Source of the DNA: Peribacillus asahii
Lineage (GTDB): Bacteria > Bacillota > Bacilli > Bacillales > DSM-1321
Direction: 5' to 3'
NCBI RefSeq assembly: GCF_003570725.1
Contig: NZ_QWVS01000016.1
Location: forward strand, 157,219-221,218
Length of the DNA: 64,000 bases
The notes below the pieces were generated by a model. That model searched no databases and was not told the origin of the DNA. It saw nothing but the letters and a program-made list of their open reading frames with translations. The position numbers and the translations under genes are program-made. This document shows positions 7,722-18,300 of this stretch, piece after piece. Position 1 is the first letter of the stretch. Each line of letters starts with the position of its first letter.

Positions 7722-9269
7722 ATGAATTTATCTGAACAGCTTTATAACACCGCCATAGAAAATGCACAAAAACCTGCTTATTATTTTTTAGATCAATCTA
7801 CTTCGTATGGTGAATTAGATGCTGCGGTGACCAAATTCGCAGATGGCTTACATAAGCTAGGTGTTTCAAAAGGTGACCATGTTGCTATGCTTTTAGGGAA
7901 TTCTCCACACTTTATTATTGGGATGTACGGTGCATTACGTGCAGGTGCAACAGTTATTCCAATCAATCCAATTTATACTCCAGATGAAATTAGTTACATT
8001 GTCAATAATGGAGACGCGAAGGTCATCATTGCCCTCGATCGTCTTATTCCAATTTTAGAACAGATAGATTCTCTCCTAACAAACGTCGAGCAATATATTA
8101 TTTGTGAAACAGAGCCCAGTAATGAAGAGGTAAGTAACCGTTTAGTTCCTATTTATTCAAAAATGAAATCGTTTGCAGAAGTTGTTGCTGCTGGGAACTT
8201 GCAATTTAAGGGCCCTGTGCCAGATGAAGACGAGACAGCGCTTATCTTGTATACGTCAGGAACGACAGGAAAGCCGAAAGGAGCGATGCTGACACATCGG
8301 AATCTTTATTCCAATGCGCGAGATGTTGCAGACTATTTAAAAATAGGTGCCAACGATCGTGTCATTACGACGCTGCCGATGTTTCATGTTTTTAGTTTAA
8401 CCGTTACTTTAAATGCACCGCTAATAAGTGGAGGAACGTTGTTGATTGTACCGCAGTTTAGTCCGAAGGAAATTTTTAGACTAAGTCAGGAATATGAAGC
8501 AACCGTTTTTGCCGGTGTACCAACTATGTATAATTTCTTATATCAGTATCCGGAAGGAACGGCCGCTCATGTACAGTCTGTTAAACGTTGGATTTCAGGT
8601 GGCTCCCCTATGCCAGTGGCTCTTTTAACATCATTTGAACGGAAGTTTCAGGTGAAGGTTTCAGAAGGGTATGGGTTATCGGAAGCTTCACCCGTAACAT
8701 GCTTTAACCCATTAGATCGCCCGGCTAAACCAGGCTCTATTGGCAAGTCGATTTTGAATGTTGAAAATAAAGTCGTTGATGCACTTGGAGAGGAAGTACC
8801 AGTTGGTCAAGTCGGGGAATTGGTTGTCCGCGGTCCAAATGTGATGAAAGGCTATTATAAAATGCCAGAGGAGTCAAGCGCTGTATTGAAAGATGGATGG
8901 TTATATACCGGTGATTTAGCGCGCATGGATGAGGACGGCTATTTTTATATTGTCGATCGTAAGAAAGAACTCATTATTACTGGGGGATATAATGTTTATC
9001 CGCGCGAGGTAGAGGAAGTACTATTCGCTCACTCGGATGTTATAGAAGCGGCTGCCATTGGCGTACCTGATTCTAATCAAGGTGAAGTGGTTCATTGTTT
9101 TGTAGTGAAAAAAGATCCAACTTTAACAGAGGAAGAATTAAAAGCTTACTGTACGAAACATTTAGCGAAATACAAAGTTCCAGCTCGTATTACATTTATA
9201 GAGGAGCTTCCCAAAAATACAACAGGTAAGATTTTACGGCGTGCATTAAAGACTAAAATGACACAATAA
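7722..9269 (+). CDS. lcfB: Long-chain fatty-acid-CoA ligase LcfB
   Basis: A 515-residue acyl-CoA synthetase of the ANL superfamily. It activates fatty acids with ATP and CoA for beta-oxidation at the membrane face. The P-loop-like motif YTSGTTGKPKG starts at residue 177. Later motifs are EGYGLSEASPV, the hinge YTGDLARMDEDGYFYIVDRKKELIITGG and the C-terminal catalytic lysine in PKNTTGKILRR. The ATG at 7722 has GGAGGGAGAAG directly upstream. An in-frame ATG at 7683 lies inside the operator and lacks an RBS. The equivalent B. subtilis gene is yhfL/lcfB, also in the FadR regulon. Confidence 0.95.
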   Translation: MNLSEQLYNTAIENAQKPAYYFLDQSTSYGELDAAVTKFADGLHKLGVSKGDHVAMLLGNSPHFIIGMYGALRAGATVIPINPIYTPDEISYIVNNGDAKVIIALDRLIPILEQIDSLLTNVEQYIICETEPSNEEVSNRLVPIYSKMKSFAEVVAAGNLQFKGPVPDEDETALILYTSGTTGKPKGAMLTHRNLYSNARDVADYLKIGANDRVITTLPMFHVFSLTVTLNAPLISGGTLLIVPQFSPKEIFRLSQEYEATVFAGVPTMYNFLYQYPEGTAAHVQSVKRWISGGSPMPVALLTSFERKFQVKVSEGYGLSEASPVTCFNPLDRPAKPGSIGKSILNVENKVVDALGEEVPVGQVGELVVRGPNVMKGYYKMPEESSAVLKDGWLYTGDLARMDEDGYFYIVDRKKELIITGGYNVYPREVEEVLFAHSDVIEAAAIGVPDSNQGEVVHCFVVKKDPTLTEEELKAYCTKHLAKYKVPARITFIEELPKNTTGKILRRALKTKMTQ

Positions 9270-9290
9270 TCATATAGCTGCCTGTCCTTT

Positions 9291-9330
9291 AGAGATTATC
9301 GCGATTTTCTTTCGCTATAGTCTCTTTTGT
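9291..9330 (+). terminator. Terminator of lcfB
   Basis: AGAGATTATCGCGA (9291-9304) pairs with TCGCTATAGTCTCT (9312-9325), 12 of 14 positions, followed by TTTTGT. Confidence 0.7.
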
Positions 9331-9440
9331 ACAAACATTTTCATGTGTGAAATCATAAACTAATGTAAAAAAATAGGGACTTGATTTCTTGGATAATCCG
9401 CGATAAGATAGTAAAAATTTAGTAGTAGGAGGGAGCTTAG

Positions 9441-9968
9441 ATGAGAGAGGTTACTTTATTGCAACTTTACGAACATCCTATTACACAAAAGTATTTGAAC
9501 CGTTCTGGAATGGCGCATGCTATTGCTGTTGCCTACCACGCTTTCCATTTAGCAAAGGAGCATAATGTCGATCCGGACATCGCTGCGAAAGCTGGGTTTC
9601 TTCATGATATGGGTCACTTTACTTGGTACCGTAATGGAAATTGGGATTATGACCTATATCGTCAAAATGATATTCACCCGATTAAAGGGGCTGAAAGAGC
9701 GCACAAGCTTCTTATTCGACTTGGTGAAAATCCTATTAAAGCAAAAACGATTTCCCTTGCTATTTTATTTCACACCGATTCATTTTTACCTTCCAATGAT
9801 ATTGTACGCACCCCATTACAACAGATTGTAAAATGGGCTGATGAGAAAGACGAAGAAGAAGGCGGCAAACATCATTATCGTACAATCGATTCACTTCGAG
9901 CAAAAGATATGATTATTCGCTTAGACCAATTGATTGATAAAGAAGCAAACAATAAGTTATCATCCTAG
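9441..9968 (+). CDS. HD domain-containing protein
   Basis: A 175-residue protein with one HD domain. The metal-binding His-Asp pair is in AGFLHDMGHF (about 52-61), preceded by a conserved His in the MAHAIAVAYHAF helix. A later His-Asp element is in LFHTDSF. HD proteins of this size hydrolyse phosphomonoesters or nucleotides using divalent metal. The substrate is not predictable here. RBS TAGGAGGGAGC precedes the ATG. It stands alone between terminators. Confidence 0.8.
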   Translation: MREVTLLQLYEHPITQKYLNRSGMAHAIAVAYHAFHLAKEHNVDPDIAAKAGFLHDMGHFTWYRNGNWDYDLYRQNDIHPIKGAERAHKLLIRLGENPIKAKTISLAILFHTDSFLPSNDIVRTPLQQIVKWADEKDEEEGGKHHYRTIDSLRAKDMIIRLDQLIDKEANNKLSS

Positions 9969-9998
9969 GTGAATAGGATGGTAGCTTATTTTTTTATG
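9960..9998 (+). terminator. Terminator of the HD gene
   Basis: CATCCTA...TAGGATG hairpin overlaps the stop codon region; a T7 run follows after a few bases. Confidence 0.6.
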
Positions 9999-10296
9999 TA
10001 CAGGCGTTATTATATGACGCTGTTGTTTCTTGGCCCCTGTTTGTATGAGATCCTATCTAAAAATGAATACGGCGAATCGTCCAGAGTTAATGGTCCTGTT
10101 ATATTCATTTACGAAACATTGAGGATAAACTGAAATAAAATGTTTATCCATCTGCTTAAGAGGTTAAAGGTTCTAACTTGTCTAACTTTGCTTACAATAT
10201 AGTAAATATATTGTTTTTTACGTGGAAAGTATAAGGGCAACTGGGCGTCTAGCTAGAAGGCAGTTAGAGGTAGGTTTCAACTAAGGGGGAAGGGCG
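9999..10296 (+). other. Upstream region of yhfN without a gene
   Basis: Roughly 300 nt, AT-rich, with no ORF that looks coding. I see no promoter with both boxes in good spacing and no riboswitch motif. The RBS AAGGGGGAAGGGCG of yhfN ends the region. Confidence 0.4.
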
Positions 10297-11559
10297 ATGG
10301 CTAGAAAATGGGCAGGCTATGCTGTTATCATTTATTTAGTCTATGTGGCTTGTATGTATGGCTACATTTTTTGGTTTGCGGATACATCAATTCCACAAGC
10401 TTTAAAAGGGACGGCTGCAGACCCGCAAACCTTTTTAAACGCAAGAGAGCTTGTGTTAAGTGAGGAATACTCCAACATTCGCAACTTTATTTTTTTAGCT
10501 TATACTCCATTTGAATGGCTGATTTATTTTTTCATTTTGCTGTGTGGAGTATCAAGGGTATTTGAGAGATGGGCGGTGTCAATTTCTAAATGGAGAGTTG
10601 CTCAAACGGGGATCTATTTATTTTGGTTATCGTTGCTTACTTATATTGCTGTATTCCCTATACAATATATTAGCTATACATTTAGTCGAGCGTATAACAT
10701 TAATACGCAATCGTTCGGTGCCTGGATGAAGGATGAGATTATTGGATTTTGGATTAACTTTGCTCTCATGTTTCTCATTGTCTCCGTATTATATTGGTTA
10801 ATGAAAAAAAGCTCAAAAAAATGGTGGTTATACGCATGGCTTCTCTCGGTTCCGTTTTCTTTTTTGCTTATGTTTGTACAACCTGTTTGGATTGATCCAC
10901 TTTATAATGACTTTTATCCATTAAAAAATAAACAATTAGAGGAAAAGATTTTAACACTCGCTGATCGAGCGGATATTCCGGCAGAGCATGTGTATGAAGT
11001 GAATAAGTCAGAGGAAACGAATGCTTTAAATGCTTATGTGACAGGCGTTGGGGCGAATTCAAGGATTGTTCTTTGGGATACGACGTTAAACAAATTACAG
11101 GAAGATGAAATTTTATTTATTATGGCGCATGAAATGGCTCATTATGTTGAGAAGCATATTTATATTGGAATTGCAGGCTATTTAGCTCTAACGTTTGTGG
11201 GGCTTTGGCTCATTTCACGACTAATGAATTACATTGTGGAACGCTGGGGGAAACTATTAAAGATTTCTGCTGTTGACACTATTAGCTCGCTGCCATTATT
11301 TCTATTACTGACTGGTGTCTTACTATTCGCTTCTAATCCTCTTTCGAATTATGTATCGCGTTATCAGGAAACAAGAGCGGACCGCTATGCAATTGAAATG
11401 ACTGGAGACCAAGACGCGGCTATTCATGCTTTTCAAGAATTGACACGTACGGGACTTAGCCAAGTCCATCCGCCTTTACTGATTAAATGGCTTCGTTATA
11501 CACATCCTTCTATGCTTGAGCGAATTTCTACTATTGAGAATTATGATAAGGATGAATAA
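10297..11559 (+). CDS. yhfN: M48 family (Ste24-like) membrane metalloprotease YhfN
   Basis: A 420-residue integral membrane zinc protease of the CAAX protease 1/Ste24 type. Several N-terminal helices precede the catalytic HEMAH (HExxH) in FIMAHEMAHYVEKH. The glutamate ligand follows in QETRADRYAIE, with two more helices between. Length and layout match B. subtilis YhfN. It probably acts in membrane protein quality control; natural substrates are unknown. A single gene with its own RBS and terminator. Confidence 0.9.
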   Translation: MARKWAGYAVIIYLVYVACMYGYIFWFADTSIPQALKGTAADPQTFLNARELVLSEEYSNIRNFIFLAYTPFEWLIYFFILLCGVSRVFERWAVSISKWRVAQTGIYLFWLSLLTYIAVFPIQYISYTFSRAYNINTQSFGAWMKDEIIGFWINFALMFLIVSVLYWLMKKSSKKWWLYAWLLSVPFSFLLMFVQPVWIDPLYNDFYPLKNKQLEEKILTLADRADIPAEHVYEVNKSEETNALNAYVTGVGANSRIVLWDTTLNKLQEDEILFIMAHEMAHYVEKHIYIGIAGYLALTFVGLWLISRLMNYIVERWGKLLKISAVDTISSLPLFLLLTGVLLFASNPLSNYVSRYQETRADRYAIEMTGDQDAAIHAFQELTRTGLSQVHPPLLIKWLRYTHPSMLERISTIENYDKDE

Positions 11560-11561
11560 GA

Positions 11562-11591
11562 GTCGGCTGCTAATGCAGCTGGCTTTTTTGT
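11562..11591 (+). terminator. Terminator of yhfN
   Basis: AGTCGGCTGC pairs (two G-U pairs) with GCAGCTGGCT around TAAT, followed by TTTTTTG. Confidence 0.8.
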
Positions 11592-11736
11592 TTGGATATC
11601 TAAAAAGTGTAAATGTTTAGAAAAAACTTTTATTTTTGGTAACATATGATTCTTGACTATAATGAATACAACTTTTACCGCAGATTAACAGTAAGGAAAG
11701 AACTTGATTGTTAGAAAGAAATAAAGGAGAAGGAGT

Positions 11737-12546
11737 ATGCGTAATATAGTATCGATTATTGTAGGTTCAGTCATTGTGGCGTTGGCATTTAATTTATTTT
11801 TAATTCCTCATCAAATATTGAGCAGCGGCTTGGGTGGAATTGCTATGATGTTGGGAATCATCACACCTATTAACACGGGAATTTTAAACTTTTTATTAAA
11901 TTTACCTTTATTAATTATTGGTGTTTTAAAATTAGGAAAACAATTTATTTGCTATACGATTCTATCGGTTGTTGTATTATCCGTTAGCTTATATGTGATT
12001 CCAGTTGAAGCGATTTCAACAGACCAGTTTCTATCTTGTTTATTTGGCGGCGTGATATCGGGCCTTGGAGTTGCCATTATTTTCAGAGCATCGGGTTCTT
12101 CTGGCGGTTTTGATATTTTGGCCATGTTACTTACAAAAAAACGGGATTTCCCGCTTGGAACGTTACTTTCCGTGATGAATGCGATTGTGGTGGTGATTTC
12201 CGGTTTTATTTTTGACTGGAATTCTGCTTTACTCACATTAGTAGGGATTTATGCTGCTGGTAAGGTTATTGATACGATTCATACGAGTCATATTAAATTA
12301 ACGTTACTGATTGTGACGAAAAAAGGCGAGGAAGTGAAATCGGAACTATTAGCCAATCTATATCGGGGGATTACCATCATAGATGGAGAAGGAGCTTATT
12401 CTGGCAACAAACAAAAAGTGTTAATGACTGTTATTACACGCTATCAATTAGCAGAGGTAAAGGCAATCCTGAATAAAGTCGATCAGAATGCGTTTGTAAA
12501 TATTACACAAACAACAGAAGTAATCGGATTTTTCCATCGAGGGTGA
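11737..12546 (+). CDS. YitT family membrane protein
   Basis: A 269-residue member of the YitT family. About five N-terminal membrane helices include ASGSSGGFDILAMLL and FIFDWNSALLTLVGIYAAGKVID. A soluble C-terminal DUF2179 domain (about 205-265) follows, with RGITIIDGEGAYSGN and ITRYQLAEVKAIL. The DUF2179 domain probably senses a ligand, and the membrane part may transport something; neither is established. Bacillus genomes hold several paralogues, so this need not be yitT itself. RBS AAGGAGAAGG. Ends at a strong terminator. Confidence 0.88.
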   Translation: MRNIVSIIVGSVIVALAFNLFLIPHQILSSGLGGIAMMLGIITPINTGILNFLLNLPLLIIGVLKLGKQFICYTILSVVVLSVSLYVIPVEAISTDQFLSCLFGGVISGLGVAIIFRASGSSGGFDILAMLLTKKRDFPLGTLLSVMNAIVVVISGFIFDWNSALLTLVGIYAAGKVIDTIHTSHIKLTLLIVTKKGEEVKSELLANLYRGITIIDGEGAYSGNKQKVLMTVITRYQLAEVKAILNKVDQNAFVNITQTTEVIGFFHRG

Positions 12547-12587
12547 AGGGAAATGTTCCTCTTCGATAGGATTAATCTGTCATAAGT

Positions 12588-12616
12588 AAAGCCTCCCAAA
12601 ATAATGGGAGGCTTTG
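12588..12616. terminator. Terminator between yitT-family gene and yhzC
   Basis: AAAGCCTCCC pairs perfectly with GGGAGGCTTT around a short A/T loop. It serves the plus-strand gene and may also serve the minus-strand yhzC. Confidence 0.8.
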
Positions 12617-12711
12617 TCAAAAAAAACATGTTCAACCTGTTTTGCTGTCTAGTTCCACCGGATAGATAACTGTGAGAAAGATTGGTAATCTGAACGATTG
12701 GTTCGCTTTTT

Positions 12712-12948
12712 TTAATTGCCAAATAGTTTCATTAATTCTTTCATTTCAGTGCTTAATTGTAAAAATAACGGTTTGTCTTTATTGTCAAGGGCATTGTCAA
12801 TTTGCTGAGCCAGCTTGTTTCTCTTCCTCTTAAGGATGGCTTCACGAATAATCATCTCAATGAGTATTTCCTGCATCGTTTCATTTTTCTTGGCTTTTTT
12901 CGTCGAGTGAGCCTTTACCAATTCTGAATAGGATTTGTCATTTTTCAT
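12712..12948 (-). CDS. yhzC: IDEAL domain protein next to comK
   Basis: A 78-residue, highly charged protein. The central part (about 35-72) fits the IDEAL domain: an amphipathic helix rich in Lys/Arg, then IDNALDNKDKPLFLQLSTEMKELM. IDEAL domains occur in small Bacillus proteins and at the C-terminus of some regulators, probably for protein contacts. B. subtilis carries a similar small gene divergent from comK. Any influence on ComK is inference from position only. RBS (minus strand) AGGGGTGATTTCCA precedes the ATG. Confidence 0.75.
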   Translation of the reverse strand: MKNDKSYSELVKAHSTKKAKKNETMQEILIEMIIREAILKRKRNKLAQQIDNALDNKDKPLFLQLSTEMKELMKLFGN

Positions 12949-13249
12949 TGGAAATCACCCCTGCCCTTTTTATTAATATATGAGTGCTTATGCTATAAAA
13001 GTAGTATGATTTTTTAAAAAATTAAATTAATTTTGACGTATGTATATAAATCAACGGTGCATGTAAATAAATATTCTTATGTCGGTTTAACAAGTTGAAT
13101 ATATATAGTTATGGAATTGTGTCGATAAGTGAAGTGTTCCGTAGTAATAGTTAATTTTTGAATATTTTGTGAAAACAATACTTTATACCTATGTATATGG
13201 TATGATTAGGGCAAGTTTTGGATTTATTCATTAAGAAGGGGGAAACGAT
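12949..13249. promoter_or_regulatory. Divergent yhzC/comK control region
   Basis: About 300 nt, very AT-rich. ComK binds pairs of K-boxes (AAAA-N5-TTTT). The best match I see is AAAACAATACTTT near 13172-13184 (one mismatch), with other A/T runs around 13010-13035. A possible -10, TATGAT, is at 13201-13206 without a clear -35, as expected for an activated promoter. RBS AAGAAGGGGG lies before comK. Confidence 0.4.
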
Positions 13250-13822
13250 ATGGAACATACTCAAAACAATTTAAGAGAAGAGTATACAGTGACACCTTAT
13301 ACGCTTGCTCTGTTACCTGTTCAAGATGGAGATAAAGTATATTCGCGGATTATTGAATTAGAAGGTGAATTTATTTGTCCCCTTAAGCCAACGGATATTA
13401 TTAAGAAAAGTTGTGAATATTTGGGGGTGAGTTATGAAGGCAGGAGGTCAGGAACAAAGAAAGTAACAGGTTTTACACATAAAGCTCCGATTACGATTGA
13501 TCCTTCTGGCTCGCTTTTCTTCTTTCCAACTGCCTCTCCTTTACGTCCTCAATGTATTTGGTTGGCACATGATCATATTCTGTCATCTACTCGCCTAGAC
13601 TCCAAACAAACTACAGTTGTTCTTCGTAATAAACAAAGTATAGTTGTTAATATATCAATCAGCTCATTTAAGACACAACTGCATCGAACAGCCTTTTTGA
13701 AAACGAAGCTCCTTCCACGGCTAGAGGAAATACAAAGAATGCTACAAGATTTAGCTAATCAGTTAGACTGGGCACAAACTGCCGAAGGACCATCCAAGTA
13801 TACTTTATTGCGCCGGACTTGA
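13250..13822 (+). CDS. comK: Competence transcription factor ComK
   Basis: A 190-residue protein of the ComK family (B. subtilis about 192). ComK is the master activator of DNA uptake genes and of its own promoter, binding AT-rich K-boxes in the minor groove. The conserved core is visible: EEYTVTPYTLALLP at the start, FICPLKPTDIIKKSCEYLG, the glycine/arginine stretch SYEGRRSGTKKVTGFTHKAPI, and FFFPTASPLRPQCIWLAHDHI. The gene is full length with no frameshift, so the organism may be transformable. In B. subtilis the protein is controlled by MecA/ClpCP and several repressors; these are not in the window. Confidence 0.95.
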   Translation: MEHTQNNLREEYTVTPYTLALLPVQDGDKVYSRIIELEGEFICPLKPTDIIKKSCEYLGVSYEGRRSGTKKVTGFTHKAPITIDPSGSLFFFPTASPLRPQCIWLAHDHILSSTRLDSKQTTVVLRNKQSIVVNISISSFKTQLHRTAFLKTKLLPRLEEIQRMLQDLANQLDWAQTAEGPSKYTLLRRT

Positions 13823-14203
13823 GTCAGCGGATGGGCTAACAGAATAAGGGTTTTTTTGAAAGAAGTAATACGTCAGTAAGTTTTCTGTTTGTTTTTTGAG
13901 GCGGGGATTGAAATAATTATGGCGTTCTTCCTGCCCTTTATAGGTGAAGCGGTACATCGTAAATGTTTCATCTCTCTTTACTTCGTTAACTGTAATCTCC
14001 TCATGCTGTAAATAGGTAAGAACGGCTACTAGGTCTCGTTCTACTTTTTTGAAAACGTCTTTTATGAGATCCTGATAAGGTCTTTTTAACTTCAATTCGC
14101 TTGTTTCGATGATTTGTAAATCCCTCTTTAGAATCTTTAGTACCATTGGCAAATAAATGGCTTGTTCAATCATTGTTTGAGCCTGTTTTGTCACACGAGC
14201 CAT
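13805..14203 (-). CDS. yhjD: YhjD family protein
   Basis: A 132-residue soluble protein resembling YhjD of B. subtilis. It is largely helical at the N-terminus (MARVTKQAQTMIEQAIYLPMVLKILKRDLQ), followed by a basic region and a beta-rich FTMYRFTYKGQEERHNYFNPRLK. No catalytic motif is evident. It is convergent with comK and their 3' ends overlap by 18 nt. AGAAAGGAGATTGAACA precedes the ATG. The function is unknown. Conservation beside comK is shared with B. subtilis, but no link to competence is shown. Confidence 0.8.
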   Translation of the reverse strand: MARVTKQAQTMIEQAIYLPMVLKILKRDLQIIETSELKLKRPYQDLIKDVFKKVERDLVAVLTYLQHEEITVNEVKRDETFTMYRFTYKGQEERHNYFNPRLKKQTENLLTYYFFQKNPYSVSPSADSSPAQ

Positions 14204-14451
14204 TGTTCAATCTCCTTTCTCTCTATATAATATTTGGTTATTTTTGGAACGTTCGTTCTATTTTAAATGATGAAGTTTTATTATGCAAGGCCTCTTTCCC
14301 GATTACATACATAGATTATGGAATCTGAAAAACAGGAATGTTATGATAAAGAAAAAGGGACGATATTTGCCTTTTAAGAAGAGTGTTATATATGTGAAAT
14401 AATGAGAGTACATAGAGAATGGCTACGTAACTTGATATGAGGGAGATTGTT

Positions 14452-15066
14452 ATGGATTTTGAAGCATTACGGGAATGGCTGACGCTTGAAAACATATTAG
14501 ACATTATGCAGCAATATCAATCGTTAGGACCTATTGCGGGCATTGTATTGCCATTGTTAGAAGCGTTTTTACCTTTTTTACCTTTATTTATTTTTGTCAT
14601 GGCCAATGCAACAGCCTTTGGGTTGTGGTGGGGATTTTTATTTTCTTGGCTTGGGGCGGTCATAGGTGCTTTTCTTGTTTTTTTAGTTGTTCGGAAATTT
14701 GGCCAAGCAAGATTTTTTCATTTTTTGCAACAACATAAGCAAGTTCAAAAACTTATGAACTGGGTTGAAAATCATGGATTTAGTCCATTGTTTTTAATGC
14801 TTTGTTTTCCTTTTACACCGTCAGCGATTGTAAATATTGTTGCGGGCCTTTCGAAAGTAAGCCTATGGCAATATGCTTTAGCAGTTATAGCGGGAAAGAT
14901 GGTCATGATTTTTACCATTAGTTTCATTGGGTACGACATTCCCTCCTTGATTCATCAACCGGTTCGAACCGTGATTGTATTGATTGTTATTTTTATTCTT
15001 TGGTATGTCGGGAAAAGGATTGAGCGTCATTTAGATAAAAATATGAAACGAGAAAGAGGATATTAG
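14452..15066 (+). CDS. yhjE: TVP38/TMEM64 family membrane protein YhjE
   Basis: A 204-residue protein of the DedA/VTT (SNARE-associated) superfamily. Several membrane helices surround the re-entrant motif PFTPSAIVNIVAGLSKVSLWQY. The family signature GLWWGFLFSWLGAVIGAFLVFLVVRKFGQ lies in the first half. Related bacterial proteins scramble or flip phospholipids such as undecaprenyl phosphate; the exact role here is not known. The start at 14452 has GAGGGAG 6 nt upstream. The in-frame ATG at 14437 precedes that RBS. Confidence 0.88.
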   Translation: MDFEALREWLTLENILDIMQQYQSLGPIAGIVLPLLEAFLPFLPLFIFVMANATAFGLWWGFLFSWLGAVIGAFLVFLVVRKFGQARFFHFLQQHKQVQKLMNWVENHGFSPLFLMLCFPFTPSAIVNIVAGLSKVSLWQYALAVIAGKMVMIFTISFIGYDIPSLIHQPVRTVIVLIVIFILWYVGKRIERHLDKNMKRERGY

Positions 15067-15071
15067 AAAAG

Positions 15072-15113
15072 AGTCGTTCGGTTATATACAGAAAACCGAA
15101 CGACTTATTTTTT
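15072..15113 (+). terminator. Terminator of yhjE
   Basis: A perfect 12-bp stem (15072-15083 with 15094-15105) is followed by a T-rich tract. Confidence 0.9.
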
Positions 15114-15188
15114 GCGTTGTCAAACAACGTTGTTGATAATATCAGCAGCGTTATATAACCAACCTAGTTTTAAAATGCGAACGTATGA

Positions 15189-15218
15189 TTGTATTGTGGG
15201 ATGTGGATGCACTATAAT
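15189..15218 (+). promoter_or_regulatory. Probable promoter of addBA
   Basis: TTGTAT (15189-15194), 18-bp spacer, TATAAT (15213-15218), about 100 nt upstream of the addB start. Confidence 0.5.
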
Positions 15219-15321
15219 ACAAGTAGAAAAAATGGAAAATGAAATCGACATAGACAAGTCGGTTTTTCTGTTATCATAGATAGTACATTAAAATTTTTTG
15301 TAGAAAAAGGAGGGACAGCAG

Positions 15322-18300
15322 GTGACGCTTCGTTTTTTATTGGGGAGATCCGGGACCGGGAAAACGTCTTTTATGTTAGACGAAATTCGAAGTACATTAG
15401 CTCATCATCCAGAAGGGAATCCTATTATTTATCTTGTTCCTGATCAGATGACATTTTTGTCTGAATATAAATTAATTAAGACACCAGGACTTGAAGGAAT
15501 GATTCGAGCTCAGGTGTTCAGCTTTAGTCGACTTGCTTGGCGCGTCCTTCAGGAAACAGGAGGAATGAGCCGTATTCACTTAGATAGCGTAGGGGTGAAT
15601 ATGCTTATTCGTAAAATTATGGAGGAAAAGAAAGAAGAGCTGAAGGTATTTCGACGCTCTGCAGACAAGCAAGGGTTTGTTACGCAAATGGAGCAGATGC
15701 TCGTTGAATTTAAGCGCTGTTGTATACAGCCGGAACAATTGCAAAGTTTTTTAGAACAGTCAACTGCAACAAGCGGTGTCATTCAAGATAAATTACATGA
15801 TTTAGAAGTAATTTATCAATCGTTTGAAGAGAAATTGATGGGCAAATACCTTCAATCCGAGGATTACTTTACGCTATTGATTGAAAAACTAGCAGATTCT
15901 GCTTATATCGCGAATGCACAAATTTATGTCGATGGCTTTTATAGTTTGACTCAACAAGAGCTGCTTATTCTTGAAGAAATGATGAAAAGAGGTTGCTCTG
16001 TTACGGTCGCTTTAACGCTAGATCGACCTTATCCATCGCTGCCGCCGGATCCTCTAGAGCTGTTTAGACAAACCGGGACAACGTATTATGAAATTTATCA
16101 AACAGCGCTTCGATTAGGCGTGCCGATTGAAGAAGATAAGGTCTTCACAGAAGTTGGTCGCTTTAGTGAAAATCCTGCATTAAAGCATTTGGAGCAGCAT
16201 TTTGCAGTGCGGCCTGTTCGTCCATATGAGAGTCCAGCAAACGTAATCGTGTCGCAGGCGGTCAATCGACGTGCCGAAGTGGAGGGGATTGCGAGAACAA
16301 TTGTGAAGCTCGTTCGGGATGAGGAGTACCGCTTTAGAGATATTGCCGTTTTAATGCGAAATGGCGAGGCTTATCGAGATATTATTCAAACTGTTTTTCG
16401 AGACTATGAGATTCCGCTTTTTATAGATTCTAAACGCAAGATGTTACATCATCCTCTTATTGAACTTATTCGTTCGACATTAGACATTTTGACAAGCAAT
16501 TGGCGTTATGAACCGGTATTTCAGGCGATTAAGACGGAATTGCTTTTTCCAGCAGAGAAGAATAGCGACTTGATGCGTGAACAGGTCGATCGTCTGGAGA
16601 ATTATGTGTTATCCCGGGGGATTAAAGGGGAGAAATGGACATCAAAAGAGAGATGGACCTATCGTCGTTTTCGTGGTTTAGAGCTTGAGGAACGATCCCA
16701 GACGGATAAAGAAAGGCAAATAGAAGAAGAACTAAATGAGCTGAAGCAATGGTTTACTGCACCAATCCTAACGTTATCAAGTCGGATAAATCGAGCGGAA
16801 ACTGCAAGAGAATTATCCGAGGCGCTTTATTTATATTTAGAAGATATCCGTGCCGCAGAGCAATTAGAAAAATTAAGACAAGCAGCTGAAGAAGCAGGCG
16901 ATTTAGTCGCAGCACGAGAACATGAGCAAGCATGGAATGCGGTCATTGATTTACTCGATCAGTTTGTCGAGCTGTTAAGTGAAGAACGGATGTCATTAAA
17001 AGCATTTGCCCTCATTATTGAAGCAGGGCTTGATTCATTGAATTTTTCATTAGTTCCGCAGGCGATGGATCAAGTAATTATCGCCAACTTAGATTTATCT
17101 CGTTTAGATGATGTAAAAGCAGCCTTTATTATTGGATTAAACGATGGAGTGTTACCAGGAAAGGCGGCTGCTGAAGGAATTTTTTCCGATCAGGATAGAG
17201 AGATGTTGCTTGCAAACGGTCTGGAAGTGGCGCCAAGCTCAAAGATTCGGTTATTAGATGAGGAGTTTATTGCGTATAAGGCCTTTAGTACTCCTTCTCA
17301 TTTGCTTTACGTATCTTATCCGTTAGCGGATGAGGAAGGGAAAGCATTATTACCGTCTTCTTATATAAAGCGTATTTCTGATGTTATTCCTCATATTCAT
17401 ACTAATTTGTACAGCAACGATTCTTTTGATGGATCTCCAACTGAGCAAGCTGATTTTATTGTGAATATGGAAGTCGCTTTATCTCATTTAACGTCACAAT
17501 TACAGCTTAAGAAACGGAACTACCCAATGCATCCGTTATGGTGGGATGTTTATAATGCATTGATGGATGATGAAGATATGAAATTCGAGACATCGCGTGT
17601 GCTATCGAGTCTCTTCTATGAAAATCAAGCTAAGAAGCTATCGTCAGAAACAACGAAACAATTATATGGCGAAAGTATTATGACGAGTGTTTCTCGAATG
17701 GAGATGTTTAATAGCTGCCCATTTTCTCATTTTGCGGCACATGGATTAAAGCTGCGTGAGCGGCAAGTTTTTAGACTGGATGCACCTGATATTGGGGAAA
17801 TGTTCCACGGAGCGTTGAAGATCATTTCTGATTATCTATATGAACATGCTATTTCATGGGCAGCATTGACGAAAGATCAATGCTTAACGCTAGCGAGAAA
17901 AGCTGTGGAGACGCTCGCTCCTAAATTACAAAATCAAATTTTGCTTAGCTCTAACCGCCATCATTATTTAAAAAGAAAATTAGAGCAGGTTATTGGCCGG
18001 GCTTCCATTGTGTTAAGTGAACAAGCGAAATTAAGCGGCTTTGCTCCAATTGGTTTAGAGTTAGGATTCGGGAAAAATGAAACGTTGCCGCCCCTTTCAT
18101 TTTCATTGCAAAATGGGACGAAGATGGAATTGATCGGCCGAATTGACCGCGTGGATAAAGCCGAAGAGAGTAACGGCATTTTCTTACGTGTATTGGATTA
18201 TAAGTCTAGTGAGAAAGATTTAAGCTTAACAGAAGTGTATTACGGCTTAGCGTTACAAATGTTAACTTACCTTGATATTGTGGTTACGCATTCTCGTTCG